Shown here: positions 1 through 6,732 of the stretch, piece by piece | How the letters are laid out: every line of letters starts with the position of its first letter | Numbering within the stretch: the first letter of the stretch is position 1 | DNA from: an uncultured Rhodopirellula sp. | GTDB lineage: Bacteria > Planctomycetota > Planctomycetia > Pirellulales > Pirellulaceae | NCBI GenBank assembly: GCA_913061385.1 | Contig: CAJXTM010000128.1 | Location: 1 to 8,104, forward strand | Direction: 5' to 3' | Length of the DNA stretch: 8,104 nt | The notes under the pieces: model-generated | Told to the model about the DNA's origin: nothing | Database searches by the model: none | The model's input: only the letters and a program-made list of their open reading frames with translations | Made by a program: the position numbers and the translations under genes

Positions 1-48
1 TCTACACGTAAGGAGTCGTCGGCAGCGTCAGATGTGTATAAGAGACAG
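1..48 (+). other. Illumina Nextera i5 adapter left on the contig end (artefact)
   Basis: This is not genomic DNA. Positions 1-7 are the end of the P5 primer (TCTACAC). Positions 8-15 (GTAAGGAG) fit an 8-base i5 index. Positions 16-29 are the Nextera read-1 primer (TCGTCGGCAGCGTC). Positions 30-48 are the 19-bp hyperactive Tn5 mosaic end used in tagmentation (AGATGTGTATAAGAGACAG). Genomic sequence starts at 49. The same block, reverse-complemented, closes the other end of the window. It should be trimmed before annotation, because it supplies a false ATG at 32. Confidence 0.98.
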
Positions 49-49
49 C

Positions 50-544
50 CGTTGGGCCCGTCCGACATTTGACATCAACGGTCTCACATCAGGGCATCAG
101 GGTGAAGGGGTCAAGACAATCGTTCCTGCCTCCGCAAAGGCTAAGTTCAGTTTTCGACTCGTGCCAGATCAGGATCCCACTGAAGTCACTGCTGCCGTCG
201 AACAGCACCTGCAGGATCATTGCCCTGTCGGCGTACGATGGAATCTGGAGGCTGATCATGGGGCGCCGGGGATGTTGGCAGCAACTGACAGTCGTTTTGT
301 TCATGCAGCGAATCAGGCTATCGAATCTGCTTTCGGCGTTTTACCGGTGTTGATTCGCGAAGGGGGATCCATTCCCATCGTCACCCGCTTCCAAGAAGTG
401 CTTGGATGTGATTGTCTGTTATTAGGATGGGGATTGTCAGATGACAATGCTCATAGCCCGAATGAAAAATTCCGGATAGAAGACTACCATCGAGGCATTC
501 GCGCCTCAGCCATTCTGTGGGACGAAATCGGTAAACTCAACTAA
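50..544 (+). CDS. M20 family metallopeptidase / dipeptidase, C-terminal fragment (5' truncated)
   Basis: This is the C-terminal 164 residues of a zinc-dependent M20 peptidase of the carnosinase/CNDP-like dipeptidase type, which cleaves dipeptides or related amide bonds in the cytosol. Visible family marks are DINGLTSG followed by a KFSFRLVPDQDP strand, which belongs to the lid/dimerisation domain. After these come REGGSIPI and then a GWGLSDDNAHSPNEKF block near the end, where the His at 452-454 is the expected last metal ligand. The N-terminal half, with the other metal ligands and the catalytic Glu, is missing because the contig ends here. Family members are usually about 450 residues, so roughly a third is present. 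An apparent ATG at 32 lies in adapter sequence and gives a false MCIRDS N-terminus, so the true reading frame is open at the left edge. The gene ends 15 bases before serS and may be co-transcribed with it. The family is clear, but the exact substrate cannot be told. Confidence 0.9.
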   Translation, partial: RWARPTFDINGLTSGHQGEGVKTIVPASAKAKFSFRLVPDQDPTEVTAAVEQHLQDHCPVGVRWNLEADHGAPGMLAATDSRFVHAANQAIESAFGVLPVLIREGGSIPIVTRFQEVLGCDCLLLGWGLSDDNAHSPNEKFRIEDYHRGIRASAILWDEIGKLN

Positions 545-559
545 CTCACTAAGTGCTCC

Positions 560-1843
560 ATGCTCGATAGAAAATTTATCATTCAAAATGCTGACCAAGT
601 ACACGATAATTGTCAGCGGCGTGGTGCCGCTTGTGATATCGACCAGATTGTTTCGTTGGAAAGTGAACGGTTGGAAAAACTGAAGCTTGCTGAAGATCTC
701 AATCGCCAAGCTAATGAAACCAGTAAGCAGATCCCAAAGGCGGAGAATGCCGAACAACGTAATGAGTTGATCGAAAAAGGACGGGAACTGAGGCTTCAGA
801 AGGAAACAGTACAGCGCGAACGTGATCAACTAGATGCCACCATCGTGGATTTGCAGTCAGCTATCCCCAATATGACTCACCCAGATGTGCCGACGGGTGG
901 TGAGGATGATGCCAAAGAAATCTCGTTCGGGAAAACGCCCAAGGTAGAGTTCGATTTTGATATTCTTGATCATGTTGAGCTAGGTGCAAAGCATGATCTG
1001 TTTGATTTTGAGGCGGGCGCTCGAGTTGCCGGAGCTGGGTTTTATTATCTCAAGAACGCGGCAGTTCGACTTGATCTGGCGCTGCAACATTACGCCATCA
1101 GTTTTCTGGCGGACCAGGGATTCACACCCATTACAACTCCCGATCTGGCACTGACTTCGATTCTGAAAGGAATTGGCTTCACTCCGCGCGGCCCGGAAAC
1201 TCAAATTTACAGTGTGGAGAATTCTGAACTCAATCTCGTAGGCACCGCTGAAATCACTCTCGGTGGCATGCTGGCGGGGCAGACGCTTGATGCTGACCAG
1301 TTGCCCGTATTGCTGTGCGGATTGAGTCACTGCTTTCGTACGGAAGCAGGTGCGGCTGGACGGGCGACGAAAGGGCTTTATCGAGTACACCAGTTCACCA
1401 AAGTCGAAATGTTCGCCTTCACCTCGCCTGCAGCCAGTGACGAGATGCATCTAAAAATGCGGGACTATGAATGCGAGATTTTCGATGCTTTGGAAGTTCC
1501 CTACCGCGTGATTGATACGGCAACCGGTGACCTTGGCGGGCCGGCTTACCGGAAGTTTGATCTCGAAGCATGGATGCCTGGACGCGGTGACGGAGGTGCA
1601 TGGGGGGAAGTCACGAGTACAAGCAACTGCACGGACTACCAAGCGAGGCGTTTAGGAGTTAGGTCCAAGAAAACTGGTCAGAAGGGAACGGAGTTTGTTC
1701 ACACGTTGAACGGTACTGCCGTTGCAACAGGGCGAGCCATGATTGCCATTCTAGAAAACCATCAACTTTCAGATGGTCGCATCAGCGTACCAAAAGTACT
1801 GCAGCCTTGGGTCGGATGCGAGGTGTTGGACCCAGAGGCCTGA
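560..1843 (+). CDS. serS: Seryl-tRNA synthetase (class II)
   Basis: SerRS charges tRNA-Ser (and tRNA-Sec where present) with serine in the cytosol, using ATP. At 427 residues the length is normal for a bacterial SerRS. Residues about 28-100 are a charged, helical stretch that forms the antiparallel coiled-coil arm gripping the tRNA long variable arm. The class II catalytic core follows. The serine-binding TAE is at 229-231. Motif 2 begins FRTEAG at 259-264 and runs on to HQFTKVEMF. A serine/ATP-site block reads SNCTDYQARR at 355-364, and motif 3 is NGTAVATGRAMIAILENHQ at 384-402. Some positions differ from the common bacterial form: AAGRATKGL rather than the usual SxGRDTRGL in motif 2, and NGTAVATGR rather than the more usual NGSGLAVGR in motif 3. 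All key residues remain, so it should be active. The ATG at 560 has no evident Shine-Dalgarno site. The N-terminus MLDRKFIIQN matches the usual SerRS start (MLDxxxIRxN). Confidence 0.98.
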   Translation: MLDRKFIIQNADQVHDNCQRRGAACDIDQIVSLESERLEKLKLAEDLNRQANETSKQIPKAENAEQRNELIEKGRELRLQKETVQRERDQLDATIVDLQSAIPNMTHPDVPTGGEDDAKEISFGKTPKVEFDFDILDHVELGAKHDLFDFEAGARVAGAGFYYLKNAAVRLDLALQHYAISFLADQGFTPITTPDLALTSILKGIGFTPRGPETQIYSVENSELNLVGTAEITLGGMLAGQTLDADQLPVLLCGLSHCFRTEAGAAGRATKGLYRVHQFTKVEMFAFTSPAASDEMHLKMRDYECEIFDALEVPYRVIDTATGDLGGPAYRKFDLEAWMPGRGDGGAWGEVTSTSNCTDYQARRLGVRSKKTGQKGTEFVHTLNGTAVATGRAMIAILENHQLSDGRISVPKVLQPWVGCEVLDPEA

Positions 1844-1866
1844 TAGGACGAGAGCCTAGGTTTGAG

Positions 1867-1881
1867 CGGCCAGACAGGCCG
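1867..1881. terminator. Small GC hairpin after serS, possible terminator
   Basis: A 5-bp perfect stem (CGGCC / GGCCG) with a 5-base loop (AGACA) lies 24 bases after the serS stop, in the gap between two convergent genes. No T-tract follows on either strand, so it is not a textbook intrinsic terminator. Its position is the main argument. Confidence 0.25.
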
Positions 1882-1910
1882 TTGATGGACCACCTTCAAC
1901 TCGTCGTTTC

Positions 1911-1930
1911 CATCGCGGTCCAATGCGATG
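1911..1930. terminator. Hairpin in the convergent gap between serS and the response regulator
   Basis: A 6-bp perfect stem, CATCGC at 1911-1916 and GCGATG at 1925-1930, encloses an 8-base loop. It lies between genes transcribed towards each other and could serve both strands. A T-rich stretch (GTTTTCATT) occurs about 12 bases later on the plus strand but does not abut the stem, so the terminator call is weak. Confidence 0.25.
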
Positions 1931-2014
1931 TTCAGATCGATCGCGTTTTCATTCCAACACGAAATTAGGGTGTGTCAGGATGAGTGGAACGTTGTGGCTT
2001 GGTGAACGCTTTGT

Positions 2015-2656
2015 TCAAGCCATGATTCCGGACTTGATTGCTCTAACAGCGGCATCAGTCCTGTCCGCCGCATTGATTTTTCGAAGTACATGCTGCACAT
2101 GCTCTTTGACTGTTTCAATGCTGATGCAAAGCGATTTGGCAATCTCTTTATTGCTGAGCCCTAACGCGACGTGACGCAATACTTGAGCTTCCCGTGCGGT
2201 GAGCGGGAAGTCAGACGGTAGCATTCGCACGTCAACTGTTTCCTGCATGGTTTTCTGAATCAGGAAAAGAAGGCTGTCGGCGTCAGTAGCATTTCCTTTT
2301 AAGATGCGCTGCAAAGTGCGCAGCAAAGTTTGTGATGGAATGCTCTTCAGCAGATAGTCCGCAGCACCTAATGCAGCTGCCCTCGCGATGTAGGTCGGAT
2401 TTTCATACGCACTCAAGACGACGACCGCAATCTCTGGGCGTGAGTTGCAAATTTCTTCTAGCAGCTTCAAACCACTGCCATCGGAAAGTCGCAGGTCCAG
2501 TACAACAAGATCAATCGGCTTGTCTGCGAGACACTGCAATGCCTCCGCTGCCGTCGCTACAGAACCAGCAACATGAAACGAAGGGTTGTCGAGAAGCCAA
2601 CTTAGTCCAATGCGGGCGACCTCATGGTCGTCAACAATTAATACATTCCAAGACAC
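2015..2656 (-). CDS. NarL/FixJ-family two-component response regulator (REC + LuxR-type HTH)
   Basis: This is a 213-residue cytosolic transcription factor expected to be switched on by phosphorylation from a sensor kinase. The receiver domain spans about residues 3-120. It has the acidic pair D9/D10, the phospho-acceptor D54 in VVLDLRLSDGSG, the switch residue S82 (VVVLSAYE) and the invariant K104 (YLLKS). A LuxR/GerE-type helix-turn-helix covers about 151-197 (LTAREAQVL, LGLSNKEIAKSL, ETVKEHV). All signature residues are intact and the length is typical. The start is GTG at 2656-2654, placed directly ahead of the first REC strand. An AGAGG on the minus strand (2670-2666), nine bases upstream, is a plausible ribosome binding site. 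No histidine kinase lies beside it, so it is an orphan in this window. It is convergent with serS and divergent from the NtrC-type regulator. Its targets are unknown. Confidence 0.95.
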   Translation of the reverse strand: MSWNVLIVDDHEVARIGLSWLLDNPSFHVAGSVATAAEALQCLADKPIDLVVLDLRLSDGSGLKLLEEICNSRPEIAVVVLSAYENPTYIARAAALGAADYLLKSIPSQTLLRTLQRILKGNATDADSLLFLIQKTMQETVDVRMLPSDFPLTAREAQVLRHVALGLSNKEIAKSLCISIETVKEHVQHVLRKINAADRTDAAVRAIKSGIMA

Positions 2657-3256
2657 AGATTACTGCCTCTGACATCAAAGCGGCTTATTTTAATCGACCT
2701 AATCCCTACCGGTCTTTTGTAGAACGCGAGATACCTCTGGAAATCCACAAATCATCCGCAAATTAATGACTACTTGGTGCACGCATTCCTGAATGGGTGC
2801 TTTTGCCCAGTGCGGGCCTAAGAAAAATTTACGAAAACGCCTATATACCAAAACGAAAAATTGCTGGCTTTCATGATGGACGAAGTAAATCGAGGTTCGA
2901 GATAACCCATGTGCGAAGCGTGATTCTATCGAGTCAGTATGCGCCAGTTTTACCAATTAGGCTGCCGATAACGCGGGCGAGTCTGCCAGATCTAGTTCGA
3001 CTTAGCAAGTGATCTGAGTTTGCTAAAGCTTTTCCAGTAAAGCGCTTGCGGCATCTTGTGGGGGGGTGGCTCTGTCTTCGGTTAAGGGGGGAGGCGGTAA
3101 TACGATGGATTTGTTGACCATTGCAATTTCGTGACCTAGACCTTCATAACGAGAAGTTGATTTCTGTTTCATTTTGTAACTGAGAGAAATTTGCTCAGGC
3201 TGCTGGATCAAAAGCAGTCAGTTGCCCTTGATTGCCAATCCACCAACGTCTTTGAC
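2657..3256. other. 600-base spacer between two divergent response regulators
   Basis: No large gene is convincing here. Overlapping open frames at about 2699-2956 (minus) and 2797-3012 (plus) show no domain I recognise and look like chance. The segment near 2710-2860 is locally AT-rich. Two G runs lie at 3060-3066 and 3086-3091. One small minus-strand ORF at 3023-3172 is listed separately. Both flanking promoters must lie in this stretch. The only promoter-like hexamer I noted is TTGACC at 3114-3119, with a poor -10 partner (TAGACC, 17 bases on). No tRNA passes inspection. Confidence 0.6.
3023..3172 (-). CDS. Possible small hypothetical protein (49 aa), proline-rich middle
   Basis: I do not recognise this protein. 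From an ATG at 3172-3170 the minus strand encodes 49 residues ending in TAG at 3025-3023. The first half is basic and polar (MKQKSTSRYEGLGHE). A PPPP stretch follows, encoded by the C-run opposite the second G run, and the tail is DAASALLEKL. A TTG at 3211 would give a 62-residue form, but that reaches upstream without a clear ribosome site. The ORF starts 84 bases from the NtrC-type gene and points away from it, so the two could share a regulatory region. It points the same way as the NarL-type gene, 366 bases upstream of that gene's start. It may equally be a chance frame in a spacer. No Shine-Dalgarno site is obvious. Confidence 0.25.
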   Translation of the reverse strand: MKQKSTSRYEGLGHEIAMVNKSIVLPPPPLTEDRATPPQDAASALLEKL

Positions 3257-4681
3257 ATGCCTGATTCTGCTTCAATTCTACTGGTTGATGACGATCGCCA
3301 TCTGGTCGAGTCTATGGCTCACTGGTTGCGGGAAACATCTCATGAGGTGGAAACCGCCGCCACACTTGATCAGGCTAAAGCTGCGCTACGGCAAGGACAG
3401 TTTGATCTAGTCATCACAGATCTGCGTTTGGAGGCTGAGGATGGTTTCGAGCTGATCGCCTACACCCGACAGAATTATCCTGATTCATCGGTGCTGGTTG
3501 TCACCGGTTATGCCACCCCTGAGACTGCTGTACAGGCAGTGCGGGCTGGAGCATTCGATCTATTGACGAAGCCGTTGATCGATGATGAATTGACACTGGC
3601 AATCCAGCGTGCGGTGGCCCAGAGTGAGATATCAAAAGAGAATGCATTGCTTCGGGAGCAGCTTGATCGCCGCACCGGTCTCGAGAATGTTCTCAGTCAT
3701 GATTACCGGATGTTAAAGATATTTGATGTCATCGATAGTGTTGCGGATGCCAAAGCATCAGTACTCCTCACTGGCGAAAACGGTACCGGGAAAAGCATGA
3801 TTGCCAGAGCAATCCATGCTCGAAGTGCTCGTCGGAGCGGACCCTTTGTTGAGGTCGCTTGTGGAGCTCTTCCTGACACTCTCTTGGAAAGTGAACTGTT
3901 CGGACACGTTTCAGGGGCTTTCACTGGTGCCAATCGTGATAGAGCAGGTAAGTTTCAACTTGCGGACGGCGGAACGCTTTTTCTAGATGAAATTGCCACG
4001 GCTACCCCCGCCATGCAGGTAAAACTATTGCGTGTTTTGCAGGAATTTCAATTTGAGCCGTTGGGTGGAACTGTCACCGAATCCGTTGATACTCGAGTGA
4101 TCCTTGCCACCAACGAAGATTTGACGAAGTCTGTCATGGAAGGGGCTTTTCGTCAGGATCTGTTCTATCGCATCAACGTCATCAATATCGTGTTGCCTTC
4201 ACTGCGGGAGCGGGTGGGAGACATACCCTTGTTGATCGAGCATTTTCTTCGTGAGGCATCCGAAACTTGTGGCCGTCAGATTGATGGATTTGATTCGACC
4301 GCAATGTCAGCCTTGCAAAGTTATTCGTGGCCAGGCAATGTTCGGCAGTTGGAAAATGTCGTTGAACGAGCTGTTTTGCTGTCGCGGGATGAGGGTTTGA
4401 CTATGGAGGACCTGCCTCCAGAAATCAGTGGCCATAGCACCTCAGAACTAGGGGGCGGCATGACCAATACGCTCCCCATGCAGACGCTTCCTGATGAGAT
4501 TGATGGAAAAACACTCCGCGAGGCCCTCGAGGGGCCGGAGCGTGAGATTATCTTGCAAGCGTTGCGACTTCATCATTGGAATCGTGCGTCTACTGCGGAC
4601 GCTTTGGATATTAATCGGACGACGCTTTACAAGAAAATGAAGCGTCTTGGCTTGGATGATCCTCGTCTGCAATTTGTCTGA
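3257..4681 (+). CDS. NtrC-family sigma-54-dependent response regulator (REC + AAA+ + Fis HTH)
   Basis: This 474-residue activator should use ATP hydrolysis to open promoters held by sigma-54 RNA polymerase, under control of a phosphorylated receiver domain. The receiver spans about 5-120: acidic cluster D11-D13, phospho-acceptor D55 (VITDLRLE), T83 (VVTGYA) and K105 (LLTKPL). The AAA+ domain spans about 145-390. It has Walker A GENGTGKS at 173-180, the sigma-54 contact loop GAFTGA at 220-225, Walker B GGTLFLDE at 238-245, FRQDLFYRINV at 298-308 with the arginine-finger region, and the WPGNVRQLENVVERA block. A Fis-type helix-turn-helix closes the protein (STADALDINRTTLYKKMKRLGL). I chose ATG 3257 because it sits four codons before the first REC strand. 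An upstream TTG at 3191 would add 22 residues that do not fit the family. No Shine-Dalgarno site or adjacent kinase is seen. Its target promoters are unknown. Confidence 0.95.
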   Translation: MPDSASILLVDDDRHLVESMAHWLRETSHEVETAATLDQAKAALRQGQFDLVITDLRLEAEDGFELIAYTRQNYPDSSVLVVTGYATPETAVQAVRAGAFDLLTKPLIDDELTLAIQRAVAQSEISKENALLREQLDRRTGLENVLSHDYRMLKIFDVIDSVADAKASVLLTGENGTGKSMIARAIHARSARRSGPFVEVACGALPDTLLESELFGHVSGAFTGANRDRAGKFQLADGGTLFLDEIATATPAMQVKLLRVLQEFQFEPLGGTVTESVDTRVILATNEDLTKSVMEGAFRQDLFYRINVINIVLPSLRERVGDIPLLIEHFLREASETCGRQIDGFDSTAMSALQSYSWPGNVRQLENVVERAVLLSRDEGLTMEDLPPEISGHSTSELGGGMTNTLPMQTLPDEIDGKTLREALEGPEREIILQALRLHHWNRASTADALDINRTTLYKKMKRLGLDDPRLQFV

Positions 4682-4690
4682 GTGCACACT

Positions 4691-4707
4691 GCATCCACCA
4701 AGGATGC
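4691..4707 (+). terminator. Hairpin just after the NtrC-type gene, possible terminator
   Basis: A perfect 6-bp stem (GCATCC / GGATGC) with a 5-base loop begins nine bases after the stop codon at 4681. No T-tract follows, so factor-independent termination is doubtful. The position is suggestive. The rest of the 263-base gap before mlaE (to 4944) holds nothing else I can support, although the mlaEFD promoter is expected there. Confidence 0.3.
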
Positions 4708-4944
4708 TAACCAGAACGCTGGGATTTGAGTAAGGGTTGCTTAGATGTATCTGTGTGCCATTCTGGGTGAATCACGGCGTGCTGCTAAAGTGATAACGAC
4801 GGGCTTGGTTCCATGAAGATCAGGTTTTGCTAGCGGCTCTTTTGGCTTTGGCCATTCACTTTTACTAATCCCTAAGGTCGTGCTGACCGATACAACCAGA
4901 CGTGTCTGAGTGTTCAAACAGCGTACGACTGGAGCTTAGGACGA

Positions 4945-5808
4945 GTGTCTGATTCTGGCAATTCCCTCTATTCCACTCAAAAAACAGAGTCTGCCTTTGT
5001 GCGCTGGGTTAATCAGTGGGGGTCAGCTGTCGTCGATGGAATTACCACCATTGGTGACATGACGCTGTTCAGTGGGAGAATGCTGAAATGGCTTTTTACA
5101 CGTCTGCCATGCCGGGGAACGGTGCTGGTAAATTTTTATCAGGTGGGTGCATTGAGTTTACCCGTCGTCGCACTGACAGGCACTTTCATCGGGATGGTGT
5201 TGGCGGTTCAAAGCTACGCTCAGTTTCATGCCATCGGCTTGGATAGCCGTTTGGGAGCGGTAATCAATAGCACGCTTGTCAAAGAACTCGGCCCCGTACT
5301 GGCAGCGACGATGTTGGCAGGTCGTGTGGGCGGTGCTATGGCGGCTGTGTTGGGTACGATGAGAGTGACAGAGCAGATTGACGCATTGACTGCGATGGGG
5401 GCGGACCCGATTCACTACTTGGTCGTGCCGCGTTTCCTTGCTTGCATTCTATTGATCCCATCGCTCACGATCATGGCTGATTTCATGGGGATTGTCGGTG
5501 GTTATTTCTACAGCGTTATCATTTTGGGCATCGACCATGCAGCCTATCTAAATCATTCACGGGATGGCGTGACCGGATTTGATTTGTTCAGCGGTATCTT
5601 CAAGAGTGTTTTCTTCGGTTCGACGATTGCGATCGTGAGTTGTTATCGAGGTTTCAATTGTGAGCCGGGAGCCGAAGGCGTCGGCAAGGCAGCAACAACG
5701 GCGTTTGTTTATTCATTCGTCCTCATTCTTGCCGTGGATCTGTTTCTGACCATCGTTATGAATTCGATTTACTACACCATCTATCCCAACGGAACCTCTT
5801 TTTTATGA
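4945..5808 (+). CDS. mlaE: MlaE-family lipid ABC transporter permease
   Basis: This is the integral inner-membrane subunit of an MCE-type ABC transporter, which moves phospholipid (or a related lipid) between the inner membrane and the outer envelope. At 287 residues it is slightly longer than the typical ~260 because of a polar N-terminal lead of about 50 residues. Hydrophobic segments lie at about 63-92, 116-137, 157-199, 218-234 and 252-279. The family hallmark is at about 114-152: ELGPVLAATMLAGRVGG followed by MRVTEQIDALTAMG, then DPIHYLVVPR. The second conserved block is CYRGFNCEPGAEGVGKAATTA at 233-253. The start is GTG at 4945, with GGAG at 4931-4934 as a likely ribosome site. The gene ends in an ATGA overlap with mlaF, which indicates translational coupling and one transcript. 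Homologues act in Mla (Gram-negative outer-membrane asymmetry), Mce (mycobacteria) and TGD (chloroplast) systems. The lipid and direction of transport cannot be read from the sequence. Confidence 0.95.
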   Translation: MSDSGNSLYSTQKTESAFVRWVNQWGSAVVDGITTIGDMTLFSGRMLKWLFTRLPCRGTVLVNFYQVGALSLPVVALTGTFIGMVLAVQSYAQFHAIGLDSRLGAVINSTLVKELGPVLAATMLAGRVGGAMAAVLGTMRVTEQIDALTAMGADPIHYLVVPRFLACILLIPSLTIMADFMGIVGGYFYSVIILGIDHAAYLNHSRDGVTGFDLFSGIFKSVFFGSTIAIVSCYRGFNCEPGAEGVGKAATTAFVYSFVLILAVDLFLTIVMNSIYYTIYPNGTSFL

Positions 5809-6698
5809 ATGAAGTATCCGAACCAGCTGATGAGGACGAGATTTCTGATCTCGAGAATACCGCTGCTGATGCTGGGACAGCACCGCAGACGAGTGATGAT
5901 CAACCACTGATCGAGGCTAGAAATGTATCCGTCGTATTTGATGATCAGGTAGTTCTGCAGGATATTGAATTGCAGATCACTCGTGGTCAAACGGTAGCGA
6001 TCATTGGAGAAAGTGGTTGCGGAAAAACGGTCTTCATGAAAACTCTGGTGGGCTTGGTGAAACCCACTCAGGGAGAAATTTATTTTGATGGCGAAGGACT
6101 GCACCATATGGGGTACTCGGAGCTGACACAGACGCGCCGTCGATTTGGTTTCGTTTTTCAGAATGCAGCATTGTTCGACAGTATGTCAGTCTTTGAGAAC
6201 GTTGCCTTTCCGCTCCGGCAAAGCGAGGTGGTTTCTGAAACCGTGGTTGATGAAAGAGTGATGCAGCATCTTGCCGAGGTAGGATTGTCAAAAAATGTCG
6301 CCTACAAGAGACCGGCTGAGTTATCAGGTGGTATGCGAAAGCGTGTTGGTTTGGCACGAGCGTTGATTTTGAAACCAGAGGTTGTTGTTTATGACGAACC
6401 GACAACCGGGTTGGATCCAATCATGAGTGATGTGATTAACGAATTGATCCTCGATACCCGCCGACGATATCCGGTCACCAGTGTTGTGGTGACGCATGAT
6501 ATGCACACCGCCAGAAAAGTCTCGGATCGCGTGTTGATGTTTTATCCACGTTTGAGGCTCGGTGATAATGAATCACAGGTTCTGTTTGACGGACCACCAA
6601 GTTCCCTGGAGCATGCCGAGGATCGGCGTGTTCGCCAGTTTGTTCGTGGAGAAGCTGGTGAAAGATTGACTGAGTTAGCGCATGGATTGTCTGGCTAG
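5805..6698 (+). CDS. mlaF: MlaF-family lipid ABC transporter ATPase
   Basis: This is the cytosolic ATP-binding subunit that drives the MlaE permease. After an acidic, low-complexity N-terminal lead (residues 1-34, rich in D and E), the ABC domain starts at LIEARNVSVVF. Walker A is GESGCGKT at 68-75, the Q-loop is Q119 in FGFVFQNAALFDSM, the signature is LSGGM at 173-177, Walker B is VVVYDE at 193-198, the D-loop is TTGLDP, and the switch His is H231 (VVVTHDM). All catalytic elements are present. The QNAALFDSMSVFENVAFPL block and SGGMRKRVGLARAL are typical of the Mla/Ttg2A branch. At 297 residues it is longer than the usual ~265 because of the acidic lead and a short C-terminal tail. The ATG at 5805 overlaps the mlaE stop (ATGA), which fixes the start well. 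mlaD follows after 34 bases. Confidence 0.96.
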   Translation: MNEVSEPADEDEISDLENTAADAGTAPQTSDDQPLIEARNVSVVFDDQVVLQDIELQITRGQTVAIIGESGCGKTVFMKTLVGLVKPTQGEIYFDGEGLHHMGYSELTQTRRRFGFVFQNAALFDSMSVFENVAFPLRQSEVVSETVVDERVMQHLAEVGLSKNVAYKRPAELSGGMRKRVGLARALILKPEVVVYDEPTTGLDPIMSDVINELILDTRRRYPVTSVVVTHDMHTARKVSDRVLMFYPRLRLGDNESQVLFDGPPSSLEHAEDRRVRQFVRGEAGERLTELAHGLSG

Positions 6699-6732
6699 TT
6701 TAGCTGGGTTTTAAGCCTGATGAGAATGAATC

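Noticed and set aside
2895..2985. Possible tRNA on the minus strand: CAGCCTAATTGGTAAAAC resembles a D-arm, and the region gives an MVKLAHTDS-like translation seen in false ORFs over tRNA genes.
   Set aside because: The D-stem does not close (GCCT faces AAAC). The presumed T-arm (GGGTT-ATCTCG-AACCT) has a 6-base loop without the TTCRA motif, and no acceptor stem pairs.
2699..3012. Overlapping open frames on both strands in the regulator spacer (85 and 71 codons).
   Set aside because: No recognisable domain or clear ribosome site, and they overlap each other on opposite strands. They are most simply chance frames.
3114..3142. Sigma-70-like promoter ahead of the NtrC-type gene (TTGACC, 17 bases, TAGACC).
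   Set aside because: The -35 element is good but the -10 matches at only about three positions. It lies 115 bases upstream of the chosen start, and such matches are common by chance.
3191..3256. TTG start giving a 22-residue N-terminal extension of the NtrC-type regulator.
   Set aside because: The extension has no family counterpart and no ribosome site, and ATG 3257 places the receiver domain at the usual distance from the N-terminus.
6352..6371. Sigma-54-like site (TGGCAC, five bases, TTGAT) near the sigma-54 activator.
   Set aside because: It lies inside the mlaF coding region over conserved ABC residues, and the -12 element lacks the GC.
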